Assembly (NCBI GenBank): GCA_019722365.1
Contig: JADFUC010002090.1
Location: 81,998-145,997 of the forward strand
Direction: 5' to 3'
Length of the DNA: 64,000 nt
Origin: Lithospermum erythrorhizon
Lineage: Eukaryota; Streptophyta; Magnoliopsida; Boraginales; Boraginaceae
Both the position numbers and the translations under genes were made by a program. The notes beneath the pieces are model-generated. The model was not told the DNA's origin and did no database searches. It saw nothing but the letters and a program-made list of their open reading frames with translations. Positions 33,565 to 46,000 of this stretch are shown here, one piece after another (position 1 is the first letter of the stretch; every line of letters starts with the position of its first letter).

Positions 33565-36500
33565 TCACTCGAGAATGCAGCAACATTTGAAACTTCTAAG
33601 AAATTGACTTACTTCGGACATTGATACCCTTCGACTGCAACTGGAAGAAGGACCTGCAAAGTACTGTGAGGAGCACAATTTACTTTCCTCTGCTAACGCC
33701 CGCAATCTTTCTAATTCTGGCATAACAACCTTCCCAAGATCTGGTCTATCTTCACTCCGTAGCTCACAGCATTGCAAAGCTAGCTTAGCTAAACATAAAG
33801 AATCTTCAACAGGCCAATCAGGAACAGCTGGATCAAGCATTTGATCAAGAGCTCCACTCTCTATTCCCTTTCTAATACAGTGAGCCAATCCCATGGGTGG
33901 CCTTGAAGTTAATATTTGTAAAAATAAGATTCCTAAGGAATATACATCAGATTTTACATTAAGCATTCCTGTCTGTTGATACTCGGGATCCATATAACAG
34001 AAATTCCCTGCAGTGGATGTCATTCTATGTTCAGTGACGGTATCAGCGACAGATGGAGGGACAATTTTAGCCAAGCCAACATCACTTATTTTGCTAACTA
34101 AGTTTCTGTCAAGCAGAATGTTTTTAAGGTTTAGACCACAATGCACTATTGGCTGTGGTTTTGAGTGGTGTAGGAAAAGTAAGCCTGTGGTAATCTCAGC
34201 AGCAATCCGAAACCTGTGCTGCCAAGGTAGTGGCGGACTCTTTCCACGATGAATTAGATGGTCTTCCAGGCTCCCACAAGCCATGTATTCATAGACTAAG
34301 CACCCATACTCGAGGCAGGCCCCCAGAAGCAACACCATGTTAGGATGTCGAATAGAACTTAATATACCAACCTGACAAAAAGCTAAATTCTGTTATTTAG
34401 ACATTCACGTAGTTTTGGAAAAACCAACTCAATTATATTATTTTTAATTATGTGATTACAAATGCTTTTATAGACTGATAATATAATGGAAGCAAAATCA
34501 AATTCCTACAACCCCAAAAGTTAGAATATTAGATATAAAACTGTGGTTTCTTACCATCATCTTTAGATAAATTATGTGAATGTCCTGATATCATATGTGA
34601 AGCTAGCAGGTCCTTTCGGTCCTAACGTTTAAATTATTACCCAGTACATATTATCAACTCACTTGGCCGGATTGGAAATCTTCAAGATATTGTTATTAGA
34701 AATTATTCCAATTTATGTAATAGGCCATTTCTAAGTACTAGAACTTGTAATAGTTCCTTTTGTATGGATGCTACTGTTTGAATCTTAACATATTATCAAT
34801 TATATATAAAAAAAGAAGAACGACAACTACCTCTTGTTGAAATTCAGATATCCCCTGAGCTTCATCTGGCCGAAGGACCTTAACTGCAACAGGAGTGTGG
34901 TCTAGGTAACACTTATAAACTGGACCATAACCGCCTTCTCCAATTTTACGAGATTGGGAAAAATAGTCCGTCGCATCCTCAATTTCTTCAGTGGTGTATC
35001 TCCTATATCCTAGAGCGGAGGTGGAAAACTTATTGAGAACCATATCCCTTTCTTCTACTTCTTTAAGTGCTTTTATCTCAGAATCAACTCTCTTCTGAGA
35101 TTCTAATTCAGCTCTCCTCCGAGCTGTCTCAGCATGCTCAATAGCTGCCCTGCATTTGGCTTTTTCTTGTTCAAATAGTACATGCGCATATTTTTCAGAT
35201 AGTTTTGCTTGTTCAAGCTTTTTCTGCTCTTCCATTTTCCAATTTTGAAGTTCCAATGCCTAGAACTCAATAGTAAGTCTATGAACGCTCAAAAAAAGGC
35301 TTTCTAAATAAAATAAACTATAGACACCTTCTGTTTTGCAGAGATTGCTTCTTTGCGAGCTGAACTATACATATCCATCGTTTGCTTTAGCTCTTGCTTA
35401 AGTCTTTGCATTTCCGAGTTTTCATCTTCCTAAAAGTAAATAAGGGAGACTGAGAACTAATTTATACTTTGATCCTTTTTAAAAACAAATTCGCTCATTG
35501 TCATTGCAAGGACTCGAACTAGGGCCTCATTATTAAGGTAATGCAATTGAGACATTATAAAGATGCAGTTTTCAGAAAGTAGAAATACAATATATCCACC
35601 TGTTGACTGATATGCGTGGAACTTACCATAGTTTGGGACATAAATGAATTGTTGTTGAGTGAGGGATATGATGAGAGATCTGAGTGAGTCATTGAATCCA
35701 CTGATCTACGATCGAGATTCATTGATGCGAATTTTTTCGTATCTAGCTCAGAGAAGCCTGAAAGCCGCTGAAGAGGATCGTCAAAATTATCAGAAAATGT
35801 AGGAAATAAGCTATCAACACTTGGTCTTCCAGAACTGACAAATGTTATGTCCGATTCTGGAGCAGGGGAGTACTCGTGTGGTTTTCCATTAGGGCCTTTT
35901 CTGTAAGTGAATGGTGATCTGGTTGCATCAAACATGAATTAGCTTTCGACCTTAAACATCATCATCTTACTTAAAGAAAAATATAGGAACACTTTAATCG
36001 TCCCAACTCTAATAAGTTCTGCAAGTGATCTTTTGCACCAACTAAAACAAAAAGATCATGTTGTTAAGAGGAATTCTCAAAGTTCCAATTACGTACTTCA
36101 TCGCAGTAGAATCACCATATCTGGGCGGAGTGCATTCATACATTGGCCTTGGACTCCCCATAATTGGTCTTGGACTCCCTAGAATTATTCACATCATTCG
36201 AATTAATTAGGAGCTTCTACTCAACAGTTACAAAATTTTGTCAAAGCTCTACTACGACACTGACCTCTAGAATTGGCAGAGCAAAATGATTCATATGATG
36301 CATTTGACCTACTGCTTGATTGACGCAATATCTGACTCCGAAATGAATTAACAGGTGGAGCTAGACGAGATGCAGATCTGGAGGTTGAAACCTTTCCTTT
36401 GGATATGATATACACAGAACAAAAATCTGGAACTCCTTTCAGTATGCTTCCTGGTACATCTTTTAGTTTTAATCTAGTAGGCACATAAGAATACGAATTT

Positions 36501-37933
36501 CAGCAGATCGAGATTACGCAATGCATCAACATATTATATAAGTAACTTCTATAACTAATTCTTCCTCATTTTTTCACTGAATAAATAAAGTTTTCGAATG
36601 CTAACATCATTGAAAAGGATTAGCTAGTTCCTATGCACAGATGCAAGTTTTTGTCCTATTATTAAGGATGTTCAGATAAGGCTGTGTCACCAGATAGTAC
36701 AATAAATAATATTCTTAGTTCAAAATTTGCAACACTCGGACAACTAAGCATAAAATCTTGGGAGCGATTTGAGCTCAGTAAGCAAAAACTAGATATCGAT
36801 CGAGCAAAAGATGGTCAGAACTGGATGTTCTATTAATATTTAGTTTTCATGACAATGGTAAAACCAACATTGGCAGGAGTGATAACTATCAGACTCGATT
36901 TAATTCTTAGCTCCTCTTACTTGTTAATCAAATTACATGAAAATAGAAATATGAGAATCATTTTGAGCATCATATTTAGAATGAGGCATTGTAACAATGG
37001 ATGGGAGTTAGATACCTGAAAAGATATCCTTTTCCTGCTGCACCAAGAATCAAAACCTCGATTGCGGTCATCTTTACAAATTCAATTAATGCTTTGGCGA
37101 TGTCTACATCCTCCAACACAACCTCATGGGTGTCTATCTAGTTATACAAAGATCAGCGTTATCAGAAAAAAGAAGTGGAATATTTTTTCATGTAAAGAAG
37201 ATAAGTTGATACACCTTAAAGCATATTATAATTGTCCTCAGTTTCATTGCCTCTTATAATTGTGCCATATAGAGATACCTACATCTTTACGGGTGCAAAA
37301 AACGCGGAAAGGAAGGAGCAAATCTCTTGTTTGTGCATCCAACTGATCAAAGGTATTTCTTTGTTTAGAAATTTCATTCAACCCTGCAAAGAAAACAAGG
37401 TGAAAACAAGTTCCCCTCTTATCGAAGACCATATTGGGACACACTTATTAGACACAACAAGATGCTAAAGGTAGATGGAAGCACGACCCCAAAAACCATC
37501 CAACAAACAACCACAATGATATGTAACTATCTCGAAATTCTTTGAAACCGTGAAGGTCAAAAAAGCTCTAATGATAAATCCAATTCACCTACAAGTATTA
37601 TGCAACGTTCCGCAATGGGCATGTCGGTAACATAGCAACCTTGTGCATGAAACCAATAAATTCAAATATGCATGCATAATCTATATATGGCAAGTATGAC
37701 ATTCTTGATTTGAGAAAAAGAAAAAAGAACATGAATGAGAGCAATAGATGTAATTTACTTGGGGGAGGAGGTGGAGATGTTCCAGGTGGCCTGAGTTTGA
37801 CATGAATCAAAAGAATCTTTTCGCCTTTCTTGCAAACTGTTTCAAGAGCCCATCTCAATGCAGCCTGACTTCCATTATCCTTGTCTATTGCAATAGCAAC
37901 CAACTTTTGGCTAACTTGAGGAGGGCGCATCAT
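33565..37933 (-). CDS. USP-domain receptor-like cytoplasmic (pseudo)kinase, 766 aa, nine exons
   Basis: Exons, 5' to 3': 37,933-37,759; 37,383-37,283; 37,137-37,016; 36,473-36,265; 36,178-36,097; 35,900-35,627; 35,429-35,328; 35,259-34,831; 34,371-33,565 (2,301 nt, GT-AG throughout, frame kept). Residues 9-145 are a universal stress protein domain (KLVAIAIDKDNGSQAALRWA; IEVLILGAAGKG). Residues 150-320 are a serine-rich linker, 322-430 a charged coiled coil, and 445-720 a protein kinase domain. The glycine loop GEGGYGPVY (462-470) and VAVK lysine (482) are present. The catalytic loop reads HCGLNLKN (575-582) where the family has HRDLKPxN, so the catalytic aspartate and the following lysine are lost; DFG is DVG, as usual in this clade. 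It matches plant RLCK-IXb/PUB kinases, but no C-terminal U-box follows. Signalling by scaffolding rather than phosphotransfer is inferred. A strong GTAAGT donor near codon 750 could give an alternative C terminus. Confidence 0.9.
34135..34143 (-). other. Degenerate HRD catalytic triad (HCG)
   Basis: The codons CAT TGT GGT encode His-Cys-Gly in place of His-Arg-Asp. CGT to TGT and GAT to GGT would each need one transition. The proton-accepting aspartate of the kinase family is therefore missing, while lysine 482, the glycine loop and the metal-binding aspartate of DVG remain, so nucleotide binding may persist. Confidence 0.9.
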
Positions 37934-38110
37934 TAATATTGTTATCCTCTTCCCTTCACACGACTTCCAAAATATGTGTCCTCTTTGTTTCTCAATTCTC
38001 TCAAGATCTTTTCTTATACATATATTTGTTCAATTTACACACAATCTTCTATTTGGTTTTCTTTCTTCTAGCATTCTATTGAATTGTTTCGTTTGTTTTT
38101 TTTTTCTCTT
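37934..38110 (-). promoter_or_regulatory. Core promoter and 5' leader of the kinase gene
   Basis: On the minus strand a TATA-like ATATATGTATAAGAAAAG lies about 80-100 bases before the ATG at 37,933, followed by an A/G-rich leader without upstream ATG close to the start. The first ATG is followed immediately by a second in-frame one (MM), so either may be used. Confidence 0.4.
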
Positions 38111-38379
38111 GTAGCTTTCCATGACCATTCTTTGACTTCTCAATTCGTTTTTGTTTTCTTTAGCATTCGTTTTTGTTCCATGTTTGATGGGTATGATGCT
38201 TTGTCTTAATCATGAGTTTTACACATCTTGTTATAGCAAAATAACTTGGCTCAACCCCAAGGCACAATAATCTAATAAGATGACCGGATTTGTGGATCAT
38301 TGGTTAAATTGGTTTGGTAGACAAGAGTAATTTGATATTTTCATTGGGAGTATACTAGTAAAGAATGTCCGTCGAATGG

Positions 38380-39060
38380 CCAGGCGAGGCGATACATTGA
38401 TAGTTGATTGAATTCACTGCGGAGTTGATAATTATAATATATATATGAAAAAGGCGAGAAAAAATAGGTCGCGTATGGCCGATGCGTATAAATAATGAAA
38501 ATGAGCGAAAAAGCGCGAATTATTAATTGAACACCTGTCCGAGTCGGGTCGGACCAAAAATATTATCTTTATGGAGTTTATTAAATAACAGTATCGATTT
38601 ATCGGTTTTACTGTAGTTGATCATTGAAAAAAATTAGCAAGGAGTGCTGGTCGAATGACGGGCGAGGCCGATATTACGATTGATAATATATATGAAAAGA
38701 GGCAGCGCCGTCACATATGTTTGATAGCGTGAAATGATGAAAAATAAGCGAAAAATACTTGAATTATTAATTTGTAGCACTATCAGGAGTTGGTTGGTCG
38801 AACTAACTTTATAAAATATAATGGCATGCAATTTTAACTCAATCTGCAAATGATAATATCGGGTTTACCTACTTAGAGTTGAGAAAAAGCAGGCCAGATG
38901 CGTAGAAATAATGAAAAAAAGGAAAAAAAAACACGAATTATTAATTTAGCTATATTCCCAGAAGTCGGGATAGGCGAAAAAAATATATTATCTTAAAAAG
39001 AGTTTATTAAATAATTGAGTAATTTGCTCCCAAATTTCATGGTTGATAATTGAAAAAAAA
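38380..39060 (-). repeat. Right array of the same repeat, inverted
   Basis: Three units carry the reverse complement of the left-array signature: GAATTATTAAT upstream of GAGTCGGGTCGGACC, then AAAAATATTATC (about 38,517-38,570); GAATTATTAAT with GAGTTGGTTGGTCGAAC (about 38,760-38,805); and GAATTATTAAT with GAAGTCGGGATAGGCG, then ATTATCTTA (about 38,934-38,995). Between units, GTCGAATGxCxxGCGAGGC and AAATAATGAAAA also recur. Together with 32,060-32,445 they bracket the kinase gene as inverted arrays about 6 kb apart. Confidence 0.8.
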
Positions 39061-39069
39061 ACGATACAA

Positions 39070-40020
39070 AACCGACCGAAAAGATCCACGCTGCGATCGA
39101 CCATTTGCATCCACACCACGCGTAGTACACTTTATAACTACTACTAGATATATTTTAAACTTTTTTCCCCTTATATCTATAAAAAATTACTAGTACAATA
39201 ATTTCTAATTTTTTTGAGTTGAACCTTGGTAACCAAACAATTTGTCGATATTTAGGGGCTATCAAATGTTAAAAACAATTAATATTCATAGATGATCTTC
39301 AACCTCTAGAGGTTCATACTCTGCAAATTTCAATCCTACTCAATGAATTTCAGCATATTCTTGCTTTCAAATTTCAGTCCATTTTATGGTTTCAGAGACA
39401 CATCCACTCTCATTTACGAAACTGTTTATTATGGTGTGAGATCATCCGTACCAATTCGACATGGATACGTAGTAATGGGTTTGTGATAAATAGTTGATGT
39501 AAGTGATCACTCTTTTATCACAATTGTATAATATGACATGTTTTGTGACACAGGATCCAAGGCGGTTTATTAATGTATCAAACGGATCCTATCTCATTCT
39601 GTCCCCGTCGTAAATATCACGTATTAGTATTACGACAAATATCTAATTTAATATAAAATCTCCAACCAAATGAAAGGGAGTTAATACGAACACTTCACAC
39701 CAAACAGTTGCTTCAAGGAATAACATACATTTCTAATACATTTCTAAAGGGCAAAGAAGACTCTATCCAAAGATATCTGTTCTGAGGTTAAAATGTTGCT
39801 AACGAAGAAGTATACTCCATGACCAATCAGTCATAAACAACATGAGCCAAAAGGCCAGAATCATTGGAATTATATTTCTGCATCTCCCTTTCACTTGCCA
39901 TCAAGTGGTAATATCAATATAATTAAATATGATGGTTGCATGCCCCAAGCCGGGGAAGTCGAAAAAGGAAAAGGTAAGTATATAGTATACCTAATATGTA
40001 TGTGTGAGAGGAATAACTTT
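39070..40020. other. Intergenic spacer, 3' side of the ABC1K gene
   Basis: AT-rich, with no gene recognised. It must contain the 3' untranslated region and poly(A) site of the minus-strand ABC1K gene that stops at 40,024. A 71-codon plus-strand frame at 39,895-40,110 overlaps that gene antisense and is not supported. Confidence 0.5.
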
Positions 40021-40023
40021 ACC

Positions 40024-43000
40024 TTAATTAATCAAAGGCTTTTCCAAATTCATCCGACCATCAAGAGCCCTTTCAGCAACATCTCTTGGCACAGGAATAT
40101 TAAGTTCTGAGCACACCAACTGAATAATTTTCGCAGTCGCGCCCCCAAATGACATTTTGTTTAAAGTTACCGCAATAGAGAATTTGTTGTTAATGTCGCA
40201 GTAGCCTGTGGAACCTCCCATGCCTGCATGGCCAAAACCGATAAGTTCACCATCCATAGAGTAACTCCTCTTAAACCCAAGGCCGAACTGTCCATCAGGA
40301 AGCACAAGATTCTCATATTCTCCAATACCCAAGAACTCGTCGAGAATTTTTGGATTTTTAAAAAGTTTATCAACGTTTCTTCTATGACCAACATTACCAG
40401 GGCCAGTAGATGAAAAGCGACTGCTAGTGTCACTGTCTGATGGAACACTGATATAGAGACTACCAGCATTGTTGGTGTAATTATCAGCATCCGGAATTTT
40501 ACCATTACCCGTCTTACCTGAATTGCCAATCTTCTTTGCTCCTGTGATGAAGTCCTTAAATTTGAATGTGTTCTGCTTCTTCGGAGTTGTAAGTGAAGAA
40601 AATTTGGGAATGTGTTGATGACTTCCAAGTGGAGGATCCGAAGGAGGAGAATTTAGAGATAAAGAACCCCCATCTACAAGTGAAGAATAATAGCGAGCAA
40701 GAGCACGAGCAGAGCAGTGTCCATTCGCAGCAGGTATGATGGAGCGGCGAACATGGAGGGAGTTAAATAAGACCGGAAATGTGGTGGCAATCTGAGCGAT
40801 ATTCTGCGGCTGAAAGCTGGAAGGCATGTCTGCACGGTTGTTAATAGATGAAACCATTGAGAAATCGTCCATATCCACAGTTAGTGTTGCAAGTCGAGAT
40901 TCAACACCTGCAACGGAACAAATGAGGATCTTGAAGAGAGCAACATACATGATGACAAGTAAAGACATACACTCTTATTTCCTAAATCGAAACATGCACA
41001 ACTCTGTATCCAGTCGTCTATTCAACCTTCACTAAGAATCTCAAGCCTCACTGACGAGGGAAAGGGAACAACTAGTCCGTATAATCTCATCTAATTTGAA
41101 CACCTCTACTCTTTTTCATGGACTGCATGCTAGTATGGAGAAAATCTATGACAAACCTCTATACTTCCTTTAAGGAGAAAAATAAATAGAGATCTATATA
41201 CTTCCTTCCTCTTCTTTGATTCATCATTACTTGTTCATTATGTTTCTTTCGGGACACATCTGACACCTGAGCGTTTCCGTTTCAAAAACTTATGGGGACA
41301 TGGACACCCCTTGAACTTCTACAAGCTTCTGCACTATTTCAAATTTTTAAAGAACCAAGACATCATATTTCAGTTATACGAAATCATATTTAACAACTCC
41401 ACGACTTAGATTTAATAAATGATATCGGAATCTCACTTTAGGTTACTGAAAATACCAGTGACAAGCTTCTCAAGTTATCAAATGTGGACCGGTCGACCAT
41501 CAGAGTTTGTCGGGGGGTTGACCACCATTGACGGGGTAACCGGCGTACATTTGTACTCGTAAAAAATCATAAATGTGTACTAATACAGTGTTTCCAGAGT
41601 ACATTTGAACTATGCATACATATATACAAATTTTTCAATGTAAGAATATATTTGTACTCATCATCTCTTCATAAATGTGTTTCTAGAGTACATTAGAACC
41701 TGCATATATTAAAAAAATGTAAAAGAAATTAAAGGGAAAAATGTTAGCACCTTAAACACCTAGGCATAGTAGCAGCGCCACAACAAATAACCCAGAAAAA
41801 AAAAAGACCATTGAATTGCTCTAGAGGTGATGAGCATTGGGGAGACCATAAGTTCTTAGATTTGATTCTCATCGCTTGGTGCTCGACCTAACACTCAACA
41901 CACGTGTTTCTTGCAATGCACTTTCTCAAGTCCCCCACATATAAGTACATAACCCATTTGGAAAAAACTAAGATCATACCTGGGGGTATTCCAACATAAA
42001 GCTCGCCTGAAATATTAAGTGGGTGAACTAAAACTTCTTCGAGAATCTCCTGGAACTTCTTCCCTGATGCACGCTGTTCAGCGAATACCAGATGATTTAT
42101 CAAGAATCGATAACAAATGTGAGAGGTAGAAAAGAACAAACAGTATTCAAATTTGTTAGAGACCTATCCAAATGCTGACATTTTCCATCACTTCCTTCGG
42201 AAAGCTCTCTATATTTACTAGCGTGCATAGAAGTATTTATTTATAATACGTTGATTATGAGCAAAAACATACATAAAAGGTAGTATAATGTTAATGAAAA
42301 AGAAGTTAAAAGATTGCGAATGCGCAACATGTCTCAATCTGAAAAAGATACAAATGGTGTTTCACCTCTATAATGCCACCACACAGCCAGCCAAAAGAGA
42401 GATAATGGTAAATCTGCTGACTTCCAGGTTCAGTCTCTGGAGCAGTCATTGTAATATGATTCAAACATTCATCCCAATCAGACATGACTAAAGGGTTTTC
42501 ATGGGTGAGGCTGGACAATGCATTGTGCAACCCAGATGTATGATTAAGCACATGATGAACCTTCAATAAGACAAAAAAATATAAAATCCGACTGTAAGAG
42601 AACAAACATTCTAACAATCTAGTTACTAAGTGAAGTGGAATACAGATAGTATATAAGTTATTAACAAGGTAGCTAGTTCCTGACATTCATTTTGTTTGGC
42701 AATGGTTTTATGGTGATAAAACATAGCGGAGTTGCACTTTATAAGGAATTAAGGACTGGATGAATAATTACCAAGTCACTAACTGGTAAAGAAAAACACT
42801 CTAACAATCTGGTAGATTAAGGCCGAGTACAGATATAAGAAACTAACAGGGTAGCAACTCTCATCTTTGACAAGGAGAGCCTTGCATTTATAAGGCAATG
42901 GAGCTACATAGCAAGAGTTAAGAGTTCTTACATAAAGACGGGGTGGCCAATTCCTCCTTAAGTTATCTCTTTCTGAAAGAAGAGAAGTATTCAAATTGAA

Positions 43001-46000
43001 GCTCAATTTTTTTACCTTAATTTGATCTTTTCCGTTTAATCCAAATTCAGGCCAGATGTCTGCCACTCTATCATCAAGCCTTAGTTTCCTGTTGAAAGAT
43101 ATGTTCAAATGTCTCCAACATATATCAATATTATAATGACATGAAGGAATTTCAAAATTATACAAAAAACTTGATCTAAAGGCCTACAGTCTTCTTCCAA
43201 CTCGATATGAAATTATGAAGTGATTTACATCTTACAAAAGACCTCATTCCACACCTTGAAATTCCATATTTCAAAATTATTTATTGGACTACCTTCTCAA
43301 TATGAATTAAAAAAAGAAACCCATGAAATGTTATAGGTAAATAAGGGGAGGGAGGGAGGGGGTGGTTGGGATTAATTAATGATCAAATTGATTAGTTTTA
43401 ATTAATTTAGGAAGTTTTTATATGACATATGCTTCTTAAATTAGTTAAAAATAATCAATTCATCTAATCATTGACATCTAAATGTTCAATCAAAATTGAA
43501 AGAATATCATAGAAGACCTATCAAAATAAGTACAGTTAAATCAAAATGAGCTGCGTTATTCACATGCAACCTTTATACATTGTGAAGTAGTAGATAGTCC
43601 TTGCAATTCATTGGGAGTAAGAGGCTGCATCACAGTCCGACCGCCGACCTAACTAGCGAGGAAGCTATTCATGGAGGTATTGGGGCATGCTATTATTAAT
43701 GTTGTTTTCTTGTTGTATCATACATATAAAACAAGAAAAATTGATTTGACAGGGAGATCTTAAAAGGAAAAAATGAAAACCTAATGACAGAGATGAGGTC
43801 ATATGTGAGGAGTGATGACGTATTGAGTCCTAAAACTACTTTATCGATGTAAGTGGTGGCCCATATATGAGAGAGATGTAGGTACCCATTCCTCTCAATC
43901 ACTGGTGAAATCATACATCATTATATTGAATACTCAGACCAGCATATCTACAACTGTGATCCAAAATATAACGAAGGAACTTCTCTGTTTAGAGTTAATA
44001 TCAAGATTTGTTGCTACATACCCATTATCAACCAACCAGTGCAACAGTCCTGCTGTAATTCCCTTGGTAGCAGAGAAAACAGGAAACAAGCTATCTGGCT
44101 GGACTGGCCGTGGATCATATCTTCCTAGATTCCCTGCAGAAGTATCAATGATCACTTCTCCATCTTTATAGGCACATACCTATAGTAAGAAAAGAATGTA
44201 TAGTAAGACTACATGGACATGTAAAGTAAGACTACATGGACATACTCACCAATTAAATTAGAGAGAACTTTATGTTTGAATTTTCTGAATAAAAATCTTA
44301 TATACTGTGTATACTTCCAACTTTAGTTGTATAGTACATGTTTTTTACTACCCACATAAAAGTTAAAAATAACAAAACCTCAATCTATATTGATTATGTC
44401 AGGACTAACCAAAAACATTGTGTACACTGATTGTAGGAGATAAGCAAACAAATGTCAACTATTTTTTGCTACCTACTACATTACAGTAAAAGGATTACCT
44501 GGATCCCAAGTATTTTGCCAGCATTTGCCAGTTCAAGTAAGAGCAGCCTCAACTTGGCTTCAACATCTGAGAGAATTGGGGAGTCGTGAATCCAATTGGC
44601 ACTCATGGTAGGATCTTTAATCATGTTACTGAGAAAGAGTTCAATTCAGACAAAAGTGAGATAGAGTAATTCTTAGAAGTGACAAGAGTAGCAGGAAATT
44701 TACCTTTGTAAAGCAGATTCAGCAAATGGTCTCATGACGTCAATATATACCACACGAGTATTCATTGTAGATGAGAGCCCTGAAATTTCATGAAAGAAAA
44801 ATCATAATCGAAACTTTTGAGCATACATTAAGAAGACATACCAACGAACATTCTTCAAATGTCAACAATAAGCATAGCATGTACACTAATGTCATATTTT
44901 GATTCAGTAATAATGCCATTTTTTACCTATAAAAAATTAATACAAGAACAACACAAATTCAGATAAGCTGAGGTGAATATTGGAAATCGAAGTTCCCCTT
45001 AACTGCAAGTGGACTAAAACAGCAAGGACTTATTTCTATTGTAAATGTTGGAGCATGTATACCTCGCAGCAGATTAATGACACGAGTAAAAATCACAATA
45101 TCACCCGGGAAAGCATCAACCTGAAAATGTAGTTATAAGTCTTTTACATAGACAGTAAAAGAAGGGAAAGACAGTTAGGCTTGCATATAAACTTACAGGA
45201 TTAAAGCGTTTCACTTCTTTTTCACCAAGCTTCATCTTTTCTTGCATTTTTTTCATGTTTTTTGATCTTTGCTCAACCAAAATTTTCATGTTTTCCTGTA
45301 TAATGAGGAATTAGCAGATGAAGACAAGGTTGAATTTATTTGAAACAAAATATTAATCAGCATTCTCACAGAAGCTTCATTTGCAGGTGTTGACGAGCGG
45401 AAGAACACATTTGTAACCTCCATGGCCTGCTCTGGCATGTCAAGGCGCAACTTAAGGCCCATTTCTGCAAGGGATGATAAAAGAGCCACATAATCACCCT
45501 GCGAGAAGTTTGTTCAGAATATAAGATAGGCAAAAGGAATCATTAAAAGGAGACAACAGCAGCAGAAGGGATAACATAAAGAGCATATTGTGAGCTTAGA
45601 TTTACCCAGGGCCTTCCATAGGATCCAATGTTGTAGATAGGTTAAAATGTTGTTGAGGCATGTCTCAGTTCAATTATCCAATTGTTTCATGTGTGTGGGA
45701 AACATTGAAAAGTCCATTAAGGGTGGAGAAGGGGAGGGGAAACACTTTACATTTTGTTCTTTAGTATGTAGGGGATCAAAGAAGGGTGCCCGCCAAGGCC
45801 CAGCCATAGGGGTAGGCCGGGGGGAAGCTACCACCTAGGGAACCCAAGCTTATAGGACCCCAAATTAATGCAAGTTTGTATAAATAATTAGGCTAAATTT
45901 CATATAGGCACCTGAACTACTTGAAACATGTAAAATAGGCTCGATCCTTTTCGGCCTTTCGAATAGGCATTAAGAACTTTTTGGCACATGAACTTTTAAA

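Noticed and set aside
34013..34252. Plus-strand frame antisense to the kinase domain
   Set aside because: Shadow frame opposite a well-supported exon.
40167..40628. 153-codon minus-strand frame inside the last ABC1K exon
   Set aside because: It is an alternative-frame shadow of the beta-lactamase-like domain.
45647..45838. Plus-strand frame in ABC1K intron 8
   Set aside because: Intronic, antisense, and without any recognisable domain.
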